Source: a virus
IMG/VR virus record: IMGVR_UViG_3300048833_000135
Coordinates: 1 to 20,157 of that record
Direction: 5' to 3' (one strand)
DNA length: 20,157 bases
A program made the position numbers and the translations under genes. Each line of letters opens with the position of its first letter. Position 1 is the stretch's first letter. Shown piece by piece: positions 6,999 through 14,622 of this stretch. The notes beneath the pieces were generated by a model. It made no database searches, was not told the origin of the DNA, and saw only the letters and a list, made by a program, of their open reading frames with translations.

Positions 6999-7922
6999 TC
7001 AGGACCCGGCGGGGGTGAACTCGATCTCGACGGCGCGGACGTTCTTGACGCCGTCGTCCTCGACCGAGGTGCAGCCCGCGAAGGACGACACGATGCTGCG
7101 ATCGCGCAGCTTCGTCGGGTCGTAGTCCTTGATCCAGCGCATCGCGAGGCCCTCGTAGGAGCTGCGGGCGCCGGCGCTGGCGCCGTCCGGGATCTCCGGG
7201 GCCACGTTCAGCCACGCGAACGCGGTGCGGTGGAAGGCGTAGGCCTTGTCCGCGTCGATCGCGTTGCTGGTGACCAGGGTGAACCCGGCGAGGCGGCCGA
7301 TGACGGCCTCACGCAGAGCCGACTCGGTGCCGGACTCGTTGACCTTGACCAGCTTGTCGCTGGCCAGGAACGCGGCCTCGACGTCGGCGCCGAGCAGGAT
7401 GACCCGCTCGCCGAACGGCACGTTGGCCTTGTTGAGGACCTTGCGGGCCTCGACGGCGACGAGGTAGGGGTCGCCGGTCTTGCCGGCCGCGCCCTCCTCG
7501 AAGCCGACCGTCTCGTCGAAGGTCGCCGAGGCGATCGTCGACGCGATGAGGTTCTCGAGGCCCTCGGCGACGCCGCGCATCTGCGGCATGAGCACCTGGC
7601 TGCCGAAGTCGGCGATGTCCAGGGTCAGCTGCTCGTCCGTGATCGGCGTGCCGTGGTAGATGTCGTGGTTGAGCACGACGTCGACCTTGGTCTCGGTCAG
7701 GTCGTCGAGGACGATCGACGCCGACCGGTCGTTGCGCCACCCGTACTCGCGGGCGGTCGCGACCGCGGCAAGACGCATGGACACGGTGTCGTCCTTGGCG
7801 CCGACGACCTCGGCAGAGACCTTGGGGTCGGTCCAGACGAGGCGCGGCAGGACGATCTCCCGCTGCAGGAGCCCGATCGCGGTCTTCACGATCTTGTCGG
7901 GCTTGAGGAAGGTACTCGCCAC
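6999..7922 (-). CDS. Major capsid protein (HK97 fold, P22 coat/gp5-like group)
   Basis: This 307-residue protein is predicted to form the icosahedral shell. It begins MASTFLKPDKIVKTAIGLL followed by QREIVLPRLVWTDPK, which matches actinophage capsid proteins of the P22 coat-like group. Further family features are a P-domain-like strand with DTVSMRLAAVATARE, the LTETKVDVVLNHDIYH segment, a spine-helix region (MRGVAEGLENLIASTIAS), and a helix plus strand (VEARKVLNKANVPFGERVILLG). The start is GTG at 7922, with AGGAGG five bases upstream, the strongest ribosome site in the window. The gene follows the scaffold, as usual. No protease gene is seen and the N-terminus shows no long delta domain, in keeping with a separate scaffold. 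Confidence 0.92.
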   Translation of the reverse strand: MASTFLKPDKIVKTAIGLLQREIVLPRLVWTDPKVSAEVVGAKDDTVSMRLAAVATAREYGWRNDRSASIVLDDLTETKVDVVLNHDIYHGTPITDEQLTLDIADFGSQVLMPQMRGVAEGLENLIASTIASATFDETVGFEEGAAGKTGDPYLVAVEARKVLNKANVPFGERVILLGADVEAAFLASDKLVKVNESGTESALREAVIGRLAGFTLVTSNAIDADKAYAFHRTAFAWLNVAPEIPDGASAGARSSYEGLAMRWIKDYDPTKLRDRSIVSSFAGCTSVEDDGVKNVRAVEIEFTPAGS

Positions 7923-7924
7923 GG

Positions 7925-7939
7925 GAACCTCCTAGGTTC
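7925..7939 (-). promoter_or_regulatory. Hairpin containing the capsid Shine-Dalgarno
   Basis: On the coding strand GAACCT-AGG-AGGTTC forms a perfect 6-bp stem (arms 7939-7934 and 7930-7925) with a 3-base loop. The AGGAGG ribosome site of the capsid gene (7933-7928) lies half in the loop and half in the 3' arm, and the GTG start is 5 bases further on. It may tune capsid translation. The stem is short, so a chance palindrome around a strong ribosome site is possible. Confidence 0.45.
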
Positions 7940-7984
7940 GGGGTGAATCACGCAGGCCCGTGGCCAGGCAGCGTGGGGTCGGTG

Positions 7985-8599
7985 CTAGAAGCCGCGCCGC
8001 ACCTTGGCGGCCAGCTCCGCGGGATCGCTGTCGTCGGGCTCCTCGGTGGGGTCGCCGCCGCCGCGCAGACGCTCCTTGGGCTTCTGCGTGGGCGGCTTCT
8101 TCCCGCCGCCGCCGAGGTTCTCGAGCAGCTTCTCGGCGTCCTTGAGGATCTCCTCCTCGGTGTCGCCCTTGAGCCGGTCGATGAGCCAGTCCGGCAGGCC
8201 GAGGCGGTGCCCGACCTTGAGGCGGCGGTTCTCGGCCTCCAGGGCCTTGATGCGGCCGTCCTTGTCGCCGGACTGCTTCGCCCGCTCTCGCAGCGATCGG
8301 TTCTCGCTGTTGAGCTTCTTGATCTTCGCCAGCGCCCTCGGCGCGTCGAAGCCTCCGTCGTCGTCCTTGTCCTCCTGGGACCCGTCGTCGTCGGAGTCGT
8401 TGCTGTCCTTGCTGTCCTTGCCCTTGGCGCCGCCGGCGTCGCCGTCCTTGTCGCCGGCGCCGTCGTCGTCCTGGTCCTGCTCGTCGTCGTCGCCGTCCGG
8501 GGCGGCGCCGAGGATGGGCCAGATGGGGCCGCGCTTGCCGTACCCGATCGGGACGATCGGCTGGCCGGTGCGGGGGTGGCGCAGGATCGTGCGGTGCAT
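7985..8599 (-). CDS. Capsid scaffolding protein
   Basis: This 204-residue protein lies just before the capsid gene, the scaffold position. It starts with a conserved-looking stretch (residues 1-33, including HPRTGQPIVPIGYGKRGP), followed by a very acidic, low-complexity linker at about 35-84 rich in Asp and Gly. A coiled-coil-like helix lies at about 86-128 (ALAKIKKLNSENRSLRERAK, then IKALEAENRRLK). A second helix follows at about 146-162 and the basic C-terminal tail ends LAAKVRRGF. Acidic, highly helical scaffolds with a basic C-terminal clamp that binds capsid subunits are the norm. The ATG at 8599 has GGAGG about six bases upstream. It is expected to be lost before DNA packaging. Confidence 0.88.
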   Translation of the reverse strand: MHRTILRHPRTGQPIVPIGYGKRGPIWPILGAAPDGDDDEQDQDDDGAGDKDGDAGGAKGKDSKDSNDSDDDGSQEDKDDDGGFDAPRALAKIKKLNSENRSLRERAKQSGDKDGRIKALEAENRRLKVGHRLGLPDWLIDRLKGDTEEEILKDAEKLLENLGGGGKKPPTQKPKERLRGGGDPTEEPDDSDPAELAAKVRRGF

Positions 8600-8655
8600 G
8601 TGCCCTCCTGGGGCTGTTGTGGTGGGGGTTCCCTCCGCCTCCGGGGCGGGTGGTC

Positions 8656-9411
8656 TCAGGCGGGATAGCCCTCGGCCGCGGACAGGGCCGCGCGGAAGGC
8701 GTTGTACTTCCCGTTGGGGCCGCCGCGGTCGCCCTCGCGCACGGCCTGCTGGTACAGGGCCCGGTAGCGCAGCGCCTGGTCGGACCAGGCGGCCTCGCGG
8801 TGGTAGATGGCCTCCGGCGTGCACGAGCAGTGGTCGTGCGGCTGGAAGTCGGCGCTGGCCTGGGACCGGTACACCGGGCCGCGGCTGGCGAGCATCGCGC
8901 AGAACGCGCACGGCCGCCCGGAGGTGACCCGCGCCCAGCCGAGGGCCTGCCGGTCGGCGGTGACGCCGGCGACGATCTGGCCGCGGCCGCCGTCCAGGGT
9001 GTGACGGGCGACGGCGCCGAGGACCTGCACGAGCGCGTTGTCGCCGGCCGCGCCCAGCTGCAGGCCCTGGCTGATGCCGGCCTTCACCGCGATGGGGCCG
9101 GTGACCCGGATCGACGTCGCGATCGCGTCCAGCGGCGCGGGCTGCTGCTGCAGCACCGGTGCCGGCCCGGTCGCGCCCTCCGCGGCCCGGTACAGGGCGA
9201 GGTAGGGCTCGGCCTGCTGCGCGGACAGGGCCCGGCCGGCGGCGACGAGGTCGGTGACGACCTGCACCCACGCGTCCTGGGTGGCGTCGAGGCGGCGCAG
9301 GTCCAGCAGCGGCCACAGCTCGACGACGCGGGCCTGGACGCCGCGCACGAGGGTCTGCTGCTGGCTGCGGTAGGCGTTGGTGAGGGCGCGGCCCTCCGGG
9401 GTGAGCGCCAC
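8656..9411 (-). CDS. MuF-like minor head protein
   Basis: This 251-residue protein follows the portal, the usual place for a MuF-type minor capsid protein that helps head assembly or DNA ejection. The N-terminal half is helical. The C-terminal part has the family's cysteine/histidine cluster: GRPCAFCAMLASRGPVY (C168, C171) then HDHCSCTPE (H192, H194, C195, C197), which may bind a metal ion. After the cluster come helices WSDQALRYRALYQQAV and KYNAFRAALSA. The start is GTG at 9411, two bases after the portal stop; no ATG lies in the N-terminal part. No clear Shine-Dalgarno is visible, so translation is probably coupled to the portal. Confidence 0.85.
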   Translation of the reverse strand: MALTPEGRALTNAYRSQQQTLVRGVQARVVELWPLLDLRRLDATQDAWVQVVTDLVAAGRALSAQQAEPYLALYRAAEGATGPAPVLQQQPAPLDAIATSIRVTGPIAVKAGISQGLQLGAAGDNALVQVLGAVARHTLDGGRGQIVAGVTADRQALGWARVTSGRPCAFCAMLASRGPVYRSQASADFQPHDHCSCTPEAIYHREAAWSDQALRYRALYQQAVREGDRGGPNGKYNAFRAALSAAEGYPA

Positions 9412-9413
9412 GG

Positions 9414-10799
9414 TCAGGCGCCGGGCGCGCCGGCGTCCTGGGCGCCGCCCTGCCGCTCGAGGTAGGTCTGCAGCTGCTGCAGGGCGCCGCCCTGCCGCGA
9501 CAGGCGCTCCCACTCGTCGACGTCGAGCTTGGTGACGCCGGGGATCCGCGGCCACAGCGCCTGCACCGGGACGCCGAGCTGGTCGGCGATCTTGCCGAGG
9601 GCGTCGGCGGCCTGCGACAGGGACCGGATCTCGGTGTCCTGCCAGGTGACGTGGCTGGTGAAGTCCTCCGCGGCCGCGGTGTCGCCCTGCTGGTGGGCGG
9701 CGAGGCGCAGCTTGCGGTCGTGGCTGGCGCCGAACGCGACCTTGTACTGGTGGATCTTCTGGATCAGGCCGCTGCGCGCCTCCGAGAGGGCGTCGGCGGC
9801 GAGGTTGACCAGGTTCCCGGTCAGCGCGTAGGTCGGGGTCTGCGACACGACGGCCAGGGACTCCACGTCGGAGTCGTAGGCGCTGATGAACCCGTCGAGC
9901 GGGGTCTCGTCGAGGGTGCCGAACCGGGTGTCGGGGTCGTCGGCGACGAGGATGTCGTCCTGGCGCAGCTGCAGCTTCTTGTCCTGCGTCTCCTGCTCGC
10001 TGTACTGCTCCCCGTCGGGCTTGGACATGCCCGCGATCGTGCGCACCTTCCACGAGTTGAAGTGCTGCACCATCATCCGGTCGTAGGCGGTCTTGTTGAT
10101 CCGCGCGGCGACCGGGATGAACGGGTCGACCTCCCCGAACGCGCGGCCCTCCTCGTCGAGGTCGCCGGAGAACCGCACCACCGGGCACACCCCGGAGTCG
10201 TGGATCCGGTGCTCGAGGTAGGTGACCTCGCCGCCGTCGACGGACTTGGCCGACAGCACGTGCACCGCGACCTCGTCGATGAGCTGCAACATCAGCGACC
10301 CGCCCGACGCCTCGACCTGCAGCGCGTACATCGGCCAGTCGTCGGACTCCGGGGCCTGCCACACCGCGTACAGCCGGCGCGGCGACACCGCCTTGATCAC
10401 CGACGACTTCTCCCCGCCGGGCACGACGCCGGGCAGCACGGTCTCGAACGAGTACCCGTACTTCACCGCCGCGCGGTGGGTGGCGACCTGCCGGGAGTCC
10501 TGGTCGTTGCGCTCCCAGGTCTCCCACGGCCCGGAGTTGTCCGCCGACGACGGCGACCGGTACCCGTCCACGTACAGCGCCTGCGCGACCGTCCCGACCA
10601 CGAGCCGCAGGTACGGGGTCTGCGCGAGCTTGAGCAGCGCCTTCAGCTCGGGGGTCGCGCCGCGCGGCGCGCGGATCAGCTCGTTGTCGGTCTCCCGGCC
10701 CCGGTACCACTTGTCGATGACGTCGAGGCGCTCCCTCTCCGCCTGCCACTGCGGCAGCAGCTCCTTGGCGAGCCCGACCGCGCGCTCCTGGCTGAGCAT
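9414..10799 (-). CDS. Portal protein (SPP1 gp6-like)
   Basis: This 461-residue protein is predicted to form the dodecameric DNA entry ring. It matches the SPP1 gp6-like portal family: an N-terminal helix ERLDVIDKWYRG, then ELKALLKLAQTPYLRLVVGT with ALYVDGYR, and a central region with CPVVRFSGDLDEEGRAFGEV. A long conserved helix region FIPVAARINKTAYDRMM leads to VQHFNSWKVRTIAGM. The C-terminal crown helices include LAADALSEARSGLIQKI. The ATG at 10799 (MLSQERAVGLAKELLPQW) is chosen 5 bases after the terminase stop. The frame stays open 25 codons further upstream, but this Cys-rich part overlaps the terminase and is unlikely to be used. AGGAAGGG lies a little far upstream. Confidence 0.92.
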   Translation of the reverse strand: MLSQERAVGLAKELLPQWQAERERLDVIDKWYRGRETDNELIRAPRGATPELKALLKLAQTPYLRLVVGTVAQALYVDGYRSPSSADNSGPWETWERNDQDSRQVATHRAAVKYGYSFETVLPGVVPGGEKSSVIKAVSPRRLYAVWQAPESDDWPMYALQVEASGGSLMLQLIDEVAVHVLSAKSVDGGEVTYLEHRIHDSGVCPVVRFSGDLDEEGRAFGEVDPFIPVAARINKTAYDRMMVQHFNSWKVRTIAGMSKPDGEQYSEQETQDKKLQLRQDDILVADDPDTRFGTLDETPLDGFISAYDSDVESLAVVSQTPTYALTGNLVNLAADALSEARSGLIQKIHQYKVAFGASHDRKLRLAAHQQGDTAAAEDFTSHVTWQDTEIRSLSQAADALGKIADQLGVPVQALWPRIPGVTKLDVDEWERLSRQGGALQQLQTYLERQGGAQDAGAPGA

Positions 10800-10803
10800 C
10801 GGC

Positions 10804-12564
10804 TCACCACACCCTTCCTGAACGCTTCTGCTGGGGGTCCTGGTTGAGCAGCTGGCGCCACAGCATCCGTGCACCGACCGCGCAGACCGCCAGGTCGACC
10901 TTGCGCCGGGACTCCCGGTTCTCCTTGCCCATGCCGACGCCGTACTTGTTCGGGCGCCGTCGCGAGTTGCGGACGTGGTCCGCGAGCGCGGCCGAGTGGT
11001 CGTGCGGGACCGCGCGCGCCTCGACGTCGGTGATGAACCGCTCGACCGCGCCGGTGAACTGCTGCTGGTGCGCCGGGGTGCGCATGTCCCACGCGACCGC
11101 GTGGCCCTGCTTGCCGGGCACGGCCCACACCTCGAGCCTGTGCTTCCACCGCCGGTGCCACTCGTCGATGAGCGGCTCCCAGAACCGCTCGCCGGTGTCG
11201 TCGCGGACGTCGGACGGGTCGGCCCAGAACGCCCGGACCCGGTACAGGCCGAACGCGGCCTTCACCTCGAGGTCGACGTCGGCCCGGTCCACGATCCACG
11301 GCTGCTTCGCCGGCAGGCCGGGCGGGCGCTGCCACAGGCCCAGCTTGAACACCGCGCCGTCGGTGACCCGGCACGCGACCAGGCCGGTGGAGTCGTCGGA
11401 CTTCGACCCGTCGAAGAACAGCACCACCGGCTCGCCCGGGACCAGCGGATGATCGCTGCCCTTGCCGACGTCGGGCGCTGCGGCCCAGTCCGCCGGGTCG
11501 ATGAGGGCGTCCTCGGCCGCGACGATCTGGTTGTACCACTTGCGCCGCGACTCGCTCGGAGGGTTGTCGGGGTTCGCGATCGACGCGACGATCCGCTTGA
11601 TCGACAGCCACGTGGAGTCCCCGCGGATCGAGTCGACGACCGCCGGTGCGTCCTCCAGCGTCAGGGGCGCATCGGGCGGGGCCTCGAGGCTGTCGTACAT
11701 GACGCCGAAGTCCGCGGCCCGCTCGTCCTGGACCTTCTCCCACGACTCCCGCGCCCGCTGACCGACCGAGTCCTCGCCGGGCCGGTACGCGTTGCAGATG
11801 TCGAGGATCCGGGCCGCACCGCCCTCGGACTTGGCGGCGTTGCCCTCGATCGCGCCGGCCATCGCGTGGCCGTCGTTCGACTCGTTCCAGTTCTGGGTCT
11901 CGTTGCGGATGATCAACGTGGGCCGGCCGCCCTCGATCGTCATCACGCTCGAGGTCACGGCCTGGATCTGCCGGGAGTCCGACAGCGCCCAGATGTTCTC
12001 CTTGCCGACCTGGATGCCGTAGTGGTCGCGGGCGTCGGGGGTGATGAGGCCGGGGAACAGCTTCATCGTGTTCTTGGTCTGCTCGAGCGACACCGCGACG
12101 ATCTGAACCCACGCGTCCGGCTCGTCCCGCCCGACCGGGCGGTCCCCGTCGAACCGGTCGAAGGAGACCGGGCCGAGGATGCCCGCGGCGGACAGGCACG
12201 CCGCGACCGGGTCCTTGCCCCAGCCCTTGAGCCGCTGCAGGACCGCGGAGTGCGCGAGGAAGTCCCCGGTCTCGTCGACGGCGTAGAACCACAGCAGCCA
12301 CCGGGTCTGCTCCGGGGTGAACTGCCACGGCTGGCCCTTGCGGTCGGCCAGCCACGTCCCGCACCAGCCGAGCACGTCCCACCCGAGCGTCAGCTCGGGC
12401 AGCACCCACCCGTTCTCCCACTGCCACGTCGGCCCGATACGCACCGGCTCCCACGGCAGGTCCGTGCGCGGCACGGTGTGCTCGAGCAGGTCGACGTACC
12501 AGCCGATGATCTCGGAGTAGTCGGAGCGGCCGCGGGTCGCGAGCGCCGCCCGGCTACGCGCCAC
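10804..12564 (-). CDS. terL: Terminase large subunit
   Basis: This 586-residue protein is the ATP-driven packaging motor with a C-terminal nuclease. The ATPase part has a Walker A-like loop RLKGWGKDP (about 111-119) and a following strand VQIVAVSLEQTKNTM. The Walker B-like region is TLIIRNETQNW (about 216-226), where the catalytic Glu is E222 and the usual Asp is Asn221. The RNase H-like nuclease has FFDGSKSDDSTG (D385), FWADPSD (D449) and KVDLAVCAVGA (D557). The ATG at 12564 overlaps the small subunit stop by 11 bases. The length is normal. The protein belongs to the actinophage group of large terminases. The Asn for Asp change may be normal for this group. Confidence 0.95.
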   Translation of the reverse strand: MARSRAALATRGRSDYSEIIGWYVDLLEHTVPRTDLPWEPVRIGPTWQWENGWVLPELTLGWDVLGWCGTWLADRKGQPWQFTPEQTRWLLWFYAVDETGDFLAHSAVLQRLKGWGKDPVAACLSAAGILGPVSFDRFDGDRPVGRDEPDAWVQIVAVSLEQTKNTMKLFPGLITPDARDHYGIQVGKENIWALSDSRQIQAVTSSVMTIEGGRPTLIIRNETQNWNESNDGHAMAGAIEGNAAKSEGGAARILDICNAYRPGEDSVGQRARESWEKVQDERAADFGVMYDSLEAPPDAPLTLEDAPAVVDSIRGDSTWLSIKRIVASIANPDNPPSESRRKWYNQIVAAEDALIDPADWAAAPDVGKGSDHPLVPGEPVVLFFDGSKSDDSTGLVACRVTDGAVFKLGLWQRPPGLPAKQPWIVDRADVDLEVKAAFGLYRVRAFWADPSDVRDDTGERFWEPLIDEWHRRWKHRLEVWAVPGKQGHAVAWDMRTPAHQQQFTGAVERFITDVEARAVPHDHSAALADHVRNSRRRPNKYGVGMGKENRESRRKVDLAVCAVGARMLWRQLLNQDPQQKRSGRVW

Positions 12565-12913
12565 GGCGCGACCAGCGCGCCTGCGCGGCAGCGCGGTTCT
12601 TCGCGCTCAGCTCGCCGCCGTTGTCGCCGGCGCTCTCGTCCGGCAGCTTCAGCGAGGCGAGCAGGCCGCGCAGCGTGTTGCGGTGCTGGCGCAGCTCGGC
12701 CACGAACGGGTGGATCACCGGCTGCCCCATCGACCCGGTCGACATCAGCGACGACTCCGCGAGCGCGGCGTCCATCCGCGCGATCAGGTCGGCCTCGCGG
12801 CAGGCCTCCTCGAGCAGGCGGAGCTCGTCGGTGCGCAGCTCGTACCCGGTGGTGATCTTGCGCCAGAGCGCGGCGCCGTCCTTGGCGAGCCCGGCGGGCG
12901 CGCGGACCTTCAT
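12554..12913 (-). CDS. terS: Terminase small subunit
   Basis: This 119-residue protein is predicted to recognise the packaging site and deliver DNA to the large subunit. It starts MKVRAPAGLAKDGAALWRKI, then has a helix with DELRLLEEACREADLIARMD. The C-terminal half includes HPFVAELRQHRNTLRGLLAS and a basic tail (AKNRAAAQARWSRRG). The pattern is that of the P27-like actinophage small terminases: a helical region, then an oligomerisation helix and a basic C-terminus. The frame is open from 12979, but ATG at 12913 is preferred because GGAGGG lies just upstream and the extra 22 residues are Pro/Gly-rich. It overlaps the large subunit by 11 bases. Confidence 0.85.
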   Translation of the reverse strand: MKVRAPAGLAKDGAALWRKITTGYELRTDELRLLEEACREADLIARMDAALAESSLMSTGSMGQPVIHPFVAELRQHRNTLRGLLASLKLPDESAGDNGGELSAKNRAAAQARWSRRGA

Positions 12914-13053
12914 CGACCCTCCAGGGGTGGGCGAGCTGGGCCCACCAGGGGCCCGCTGAAAAACCGGAGCGCGGCGCATGCAGGACGGGAGCTGCTATGC
13001 CGATCCGATGCGGCGACCCCCTCGGGGGAGGCACCCCCACCCCCTGCGGGCGG
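12914..13053 (-). other. 140-base gap between HNH and small terminase; candidate packaging region
   Basis: This is the longest gap in the window and has no convincing gene. It holds G-runs and C-runs: the hairpin GGGGG-AGGCA-CCCCC at 13024-13038 (plus strand), with a second C-run before it at 13017-13021 that could pair with the same G-run, and a tandem CCGATCCGAT at 13000-13009. In HK97-like phages with an HNH next to the terminase, the cohesive end site lies close to this position. A cos or pac site is therefore possible, but no overhang can be read from sequence alone. Confidence 0.35.
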
Positions 13054-13359
13054 TCACCGTGCGCCTGGGTGCGGCTCGCGCGGGCGAGCGCGGGTCGGGC
13101 GCGGTGCCGCGGCCCTCGCTGCTGCCGCCTCGCGCTGCGTCTTGTCCCTGTGGTGGGGCGTGCACAGCCACTGCAGGTTGTCGAGGCTGTGGTCGTCGCC
13201 GCGGACCCGGTGGTCGCACTCGCTGCCCGCGCTCGTGCACCTGCTGCCGTCGGAGTAGCGGTGCTCGCAGCGACCCTCGGCCCTGCGCCTGGTCTGGGCC
13301 ACCCTCTTCGGCCAGTCAGCTGGCAGGCGGGAGCGCCTGTCGCTGCCGTCCCACGCCAT
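13054..13359 (-). CDS. HNH endonuclease next to terminase
   Basis: This 101-residue protein has the HNH metal-binding pattern: C31 and C41 (RCEHRYSDGSRC), then ECDHRVRGDDHSLDNLQWLC with D49-H50 and N61, and C66-x2-H69-H70 (CTPHHRDKT). The C-terminal tail is Ala/Arg/Pro-rich and probably disordered. Small HNH proteins beside the terminase genes are common in long-tailed phages and, in HK97-type systems, work with TerL and TerS to cut concatemeric DNA at cos. That role is likely here given the adjacent small terminase. The ATG at 13359 lies 3 bases after the glycosyltransferase stop, with GGAG about 9 bases upstream. A free homing nuclease is a less likely alternative. Confidence 0.88.
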   Translation of the reverse strand: MAWDGSDRRSRLPADWPKRVAQTRRRAEGRCEHRYSDGSRCTSAGSECDHRVRGDDHSLDNLQWLCTPHHRDKTQREAAAARAAAPRPTRARPREPHPGAR

Positions 13360-13362
13360 GGC

Positions 13363-14025
13363 TCAGCGCTCCGAGACCAGAGCCCGCATCGCGGCCGCGT
13401 CGCGGTGGGCGTCGACGTAGCGCTGGTAGAGGGCCACGCACGCGCCGTACTCGGGGCCCTGCATCTTGTCGGGCTGGTCCTGGTGGTGCAGGGCGAAGAC
13501 GGCGCCCTCGTGCCGGGTGAGCGGCCCGATGAGGGTCTCGTGCGCGAGACGGAACGCCCAGTCCTCCGGCGACCAGCGGGTGAACCGGTCGTCCATCCCG
13601 CCGATCGACCACCACGTGGCGGGGGCGGTGACGAACACGCCCGAGCAGGCGCCGGCGACATCGGTGTAGGAGCACAGCTCGGGCGGCATGCCGGCGCCGA
13701 GCTGGCGGGTGCCGTGGAGGCCGAGGCTGCGGTACTGCGTGTAGGGCAGGTGCACGGTGCCGTCCGTGGCGGCGCCGTCGATCGCGGCCTGCAGCGGGGC
13801 CGGCTGGGGGAAGGTGTCGGCGTCGGCGATGACGACGACGTCTGCGTCGCTCGCGAGCGCGACGCCTGCGTTGCGCGACGCGGCGAGGTTGAACCAGGAG
13901 TGCCCGGAGTCCACGGTGGTCGGCCGGTGGCCGAGCCGGGCCCATGCGCGGATGACCTCTTGGAACGAGCGGACGCGGTCGGGGGTCTCGCGCCACGGGA
14001 TGACGACGGCGACCTCAGTACCCAT
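13363..14025 (-). CDS. GT-A fold glycosyltransferase (GT2/galactosyltransferase-like)
   Basis: This 220-residue enzyme shows the compact GT-A pattern. The N-terminus MGTEVAVVIPWRETPDRV resembles family 2 enzymes. It then has FNLAASRNAGVALASDADVV, with a DxD metal/donor motif at D68-A-D70 in IADADTFP. The C-terminal half has SGVFVTAPATWWSIGGMDDRF and WSPEDWAFRL (about 128-160), the acceptor-side motif of the galactosyltransferase C-terminal family, with the catalytic-type acidic pair ED in SPED. It overlaps the preceding glycosyltransferase gene by 11 bases, so the two are translated together. The donor sugar is unknown. It lies between fibre genes and the packaging genes, so virion protein glycosylation is a reasonable but unproven role. 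Confidence 0.87.
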   Translation of the reverse strand: MGTEVAVVIPWRETPDRVRSFQEVIRAWARLGHRPTTVDSGHSWFNLAASRNAGVALASDADVVVIADADTFPQPAPLQAAIDGAATDGTVHLPYTQYRSLGLHGTRQLGAGMPPELCSYTDVAGACSGVFVTAPATWWSIGGMDDRFTRWSPEDWAFRLAHETLIGPLTRHEGAVFALHHQDQPDKMQGPEYGACVALYQRYVDAHRDAAAMRALVSER

Positions 14026-14620
14026 GCGAGGCGTCCGTGCGGGTGCCGACGTGGGTGGTGCGGGGCGCGTCGTCGCGGTGCCCGTAGTAGGCGAAGCGGT
14101 AGCCGGCGGCGCGGAGCTGGGCGCCGTAGGCGGCTTCGGACCAGGCCGCGGCGGGCCAAGGCTGCGCGGCGGCGAGGGTGCGGCGGAACAGGCAGGGGTT
14201 GCTGGTCCAGCCGCCGGTGTGCTCGACGTGGTGGTCGGCTTGGAACAGGAGGATGCCCTGCGCCTCGAGGGAGGGCAGGAGGCCGCCGGCGGTGTGCTCG
14301 TTGGGCCACCATGGCTGGCGGACGAGGGCGATCTGCGCGAGGTCGTGGTCGGCGTCGAGGATGGCCGCCATGTCGGCGAGGGGGACGTCGCTGTTGGGGA
14401 GGAAGTCGGCCTCCCACATGAGCACCCATGGCGGTGCGTCGTGGTCGAGGGCGGCGAGCTGCTGCCAGAGGTCGACCATCTGCGCGGTGTAGCCGCGGCG
14501 GTGGTGGTCGATGTGCTCGATGACGAGCTCGGGCGCGGGGTCGAGGGCGGCGAGGATGCGGTCGCGGTGCTCGGCGAGGTAGTCGCGGGTGTCGTCCATG
14601 AGGACGAGCGCGTACCGCAC
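14015..14620 (-). CDS. Probable glycosyltransferase, small GT-A-like
   Basis: This 201-residue protein resembles small GT-A enzymes. It begins MRYALVLMDDTRDYLAEHRDR and carries a hydrophobic strand leading to an acidic motif, WVLMWEADFLPN (about 65-76, E70-A-D72), in the DxD position. Then follow NEHTAGGLLPSLEAQG, GWTSNPCLFRR and WSEAAYGAQLRAAGYRFAYYG, a typical acceptor-side region. The GTG at 14620 is chosen because it lies two bases after the previous stop, and the longer open frame upstream overlaps the BppU-like gene. An in-frame ATG at 14599 is the alternative. Only weak ribosome-site sequence (GGGAC) is visible, so coupling is likely. Family assignment is less sure than for its two partners. 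Confidence 0.7.
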   Translation of the reverse strand: MRYALVLMDDTRDYLAEHRDRILAALDPAPELVIEHIDHHRRGYTAQMVDLWQQLAALDHDAPPWVLMWEADFLPNSDVPLADMAAILDADHDLAQIALVRQPWWPNEHTAGGLLPSLEAQGILLFQADHHVEHTGGWTSNPCLFRRTLAAAQPWPAAAWSEAAYGAQLRAAGYRFAYYGHRDDAPRTTHVGTRTDASHGY

Positions 14621-14622
14621 GG

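Noticed and set aside
6973-7215. Upstream extension of the GT4 glycosyltransferase frame (399 residues)
   Set aside because: The extra part overlaps the capsid gene and is Arg/Gly-rich; the ATG at 6972 begins a standard GT4 N-terminus and has a ribosome site.
8635-8649. Short inverted repeat CCGCC/GGCGG behind the MuF-like gene
   Set aside because: A 5-bp GC stem is expected by chance at this GC content, and no other sign of termination is present.
9412-10749. Upstream extension of the MuF-like frame (697 residues)
   Set aside because: It overlaps the portal gene, is Arg/Ala/Gly noise, and the real family pattern begins after the GTG at 9411.
12914-12979. Longer start (141 residues) for the small terminase
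   Set aside because: No ribosome site precedes ATG 12979, the added part is Pro/Gly-rich, and ATG 12913 has GGAGGG directly upstream.
13017-13038. GC hairpin between HNH and small terminase as an intrinsic terminator
   Set aside because: The stem is only 4-5 bp, there is no T-run, and it would cut the late operon just before the terminase; it is kept only as part of a possible packaging region.
12997-14421. Plus-strand open frame of 474 codons opposite the glycosyltransferases and HNH
   Set aside because: Arg/Gly/Ala-rich antisense noise with no domain; the three minus-strand genes have clear motifs.
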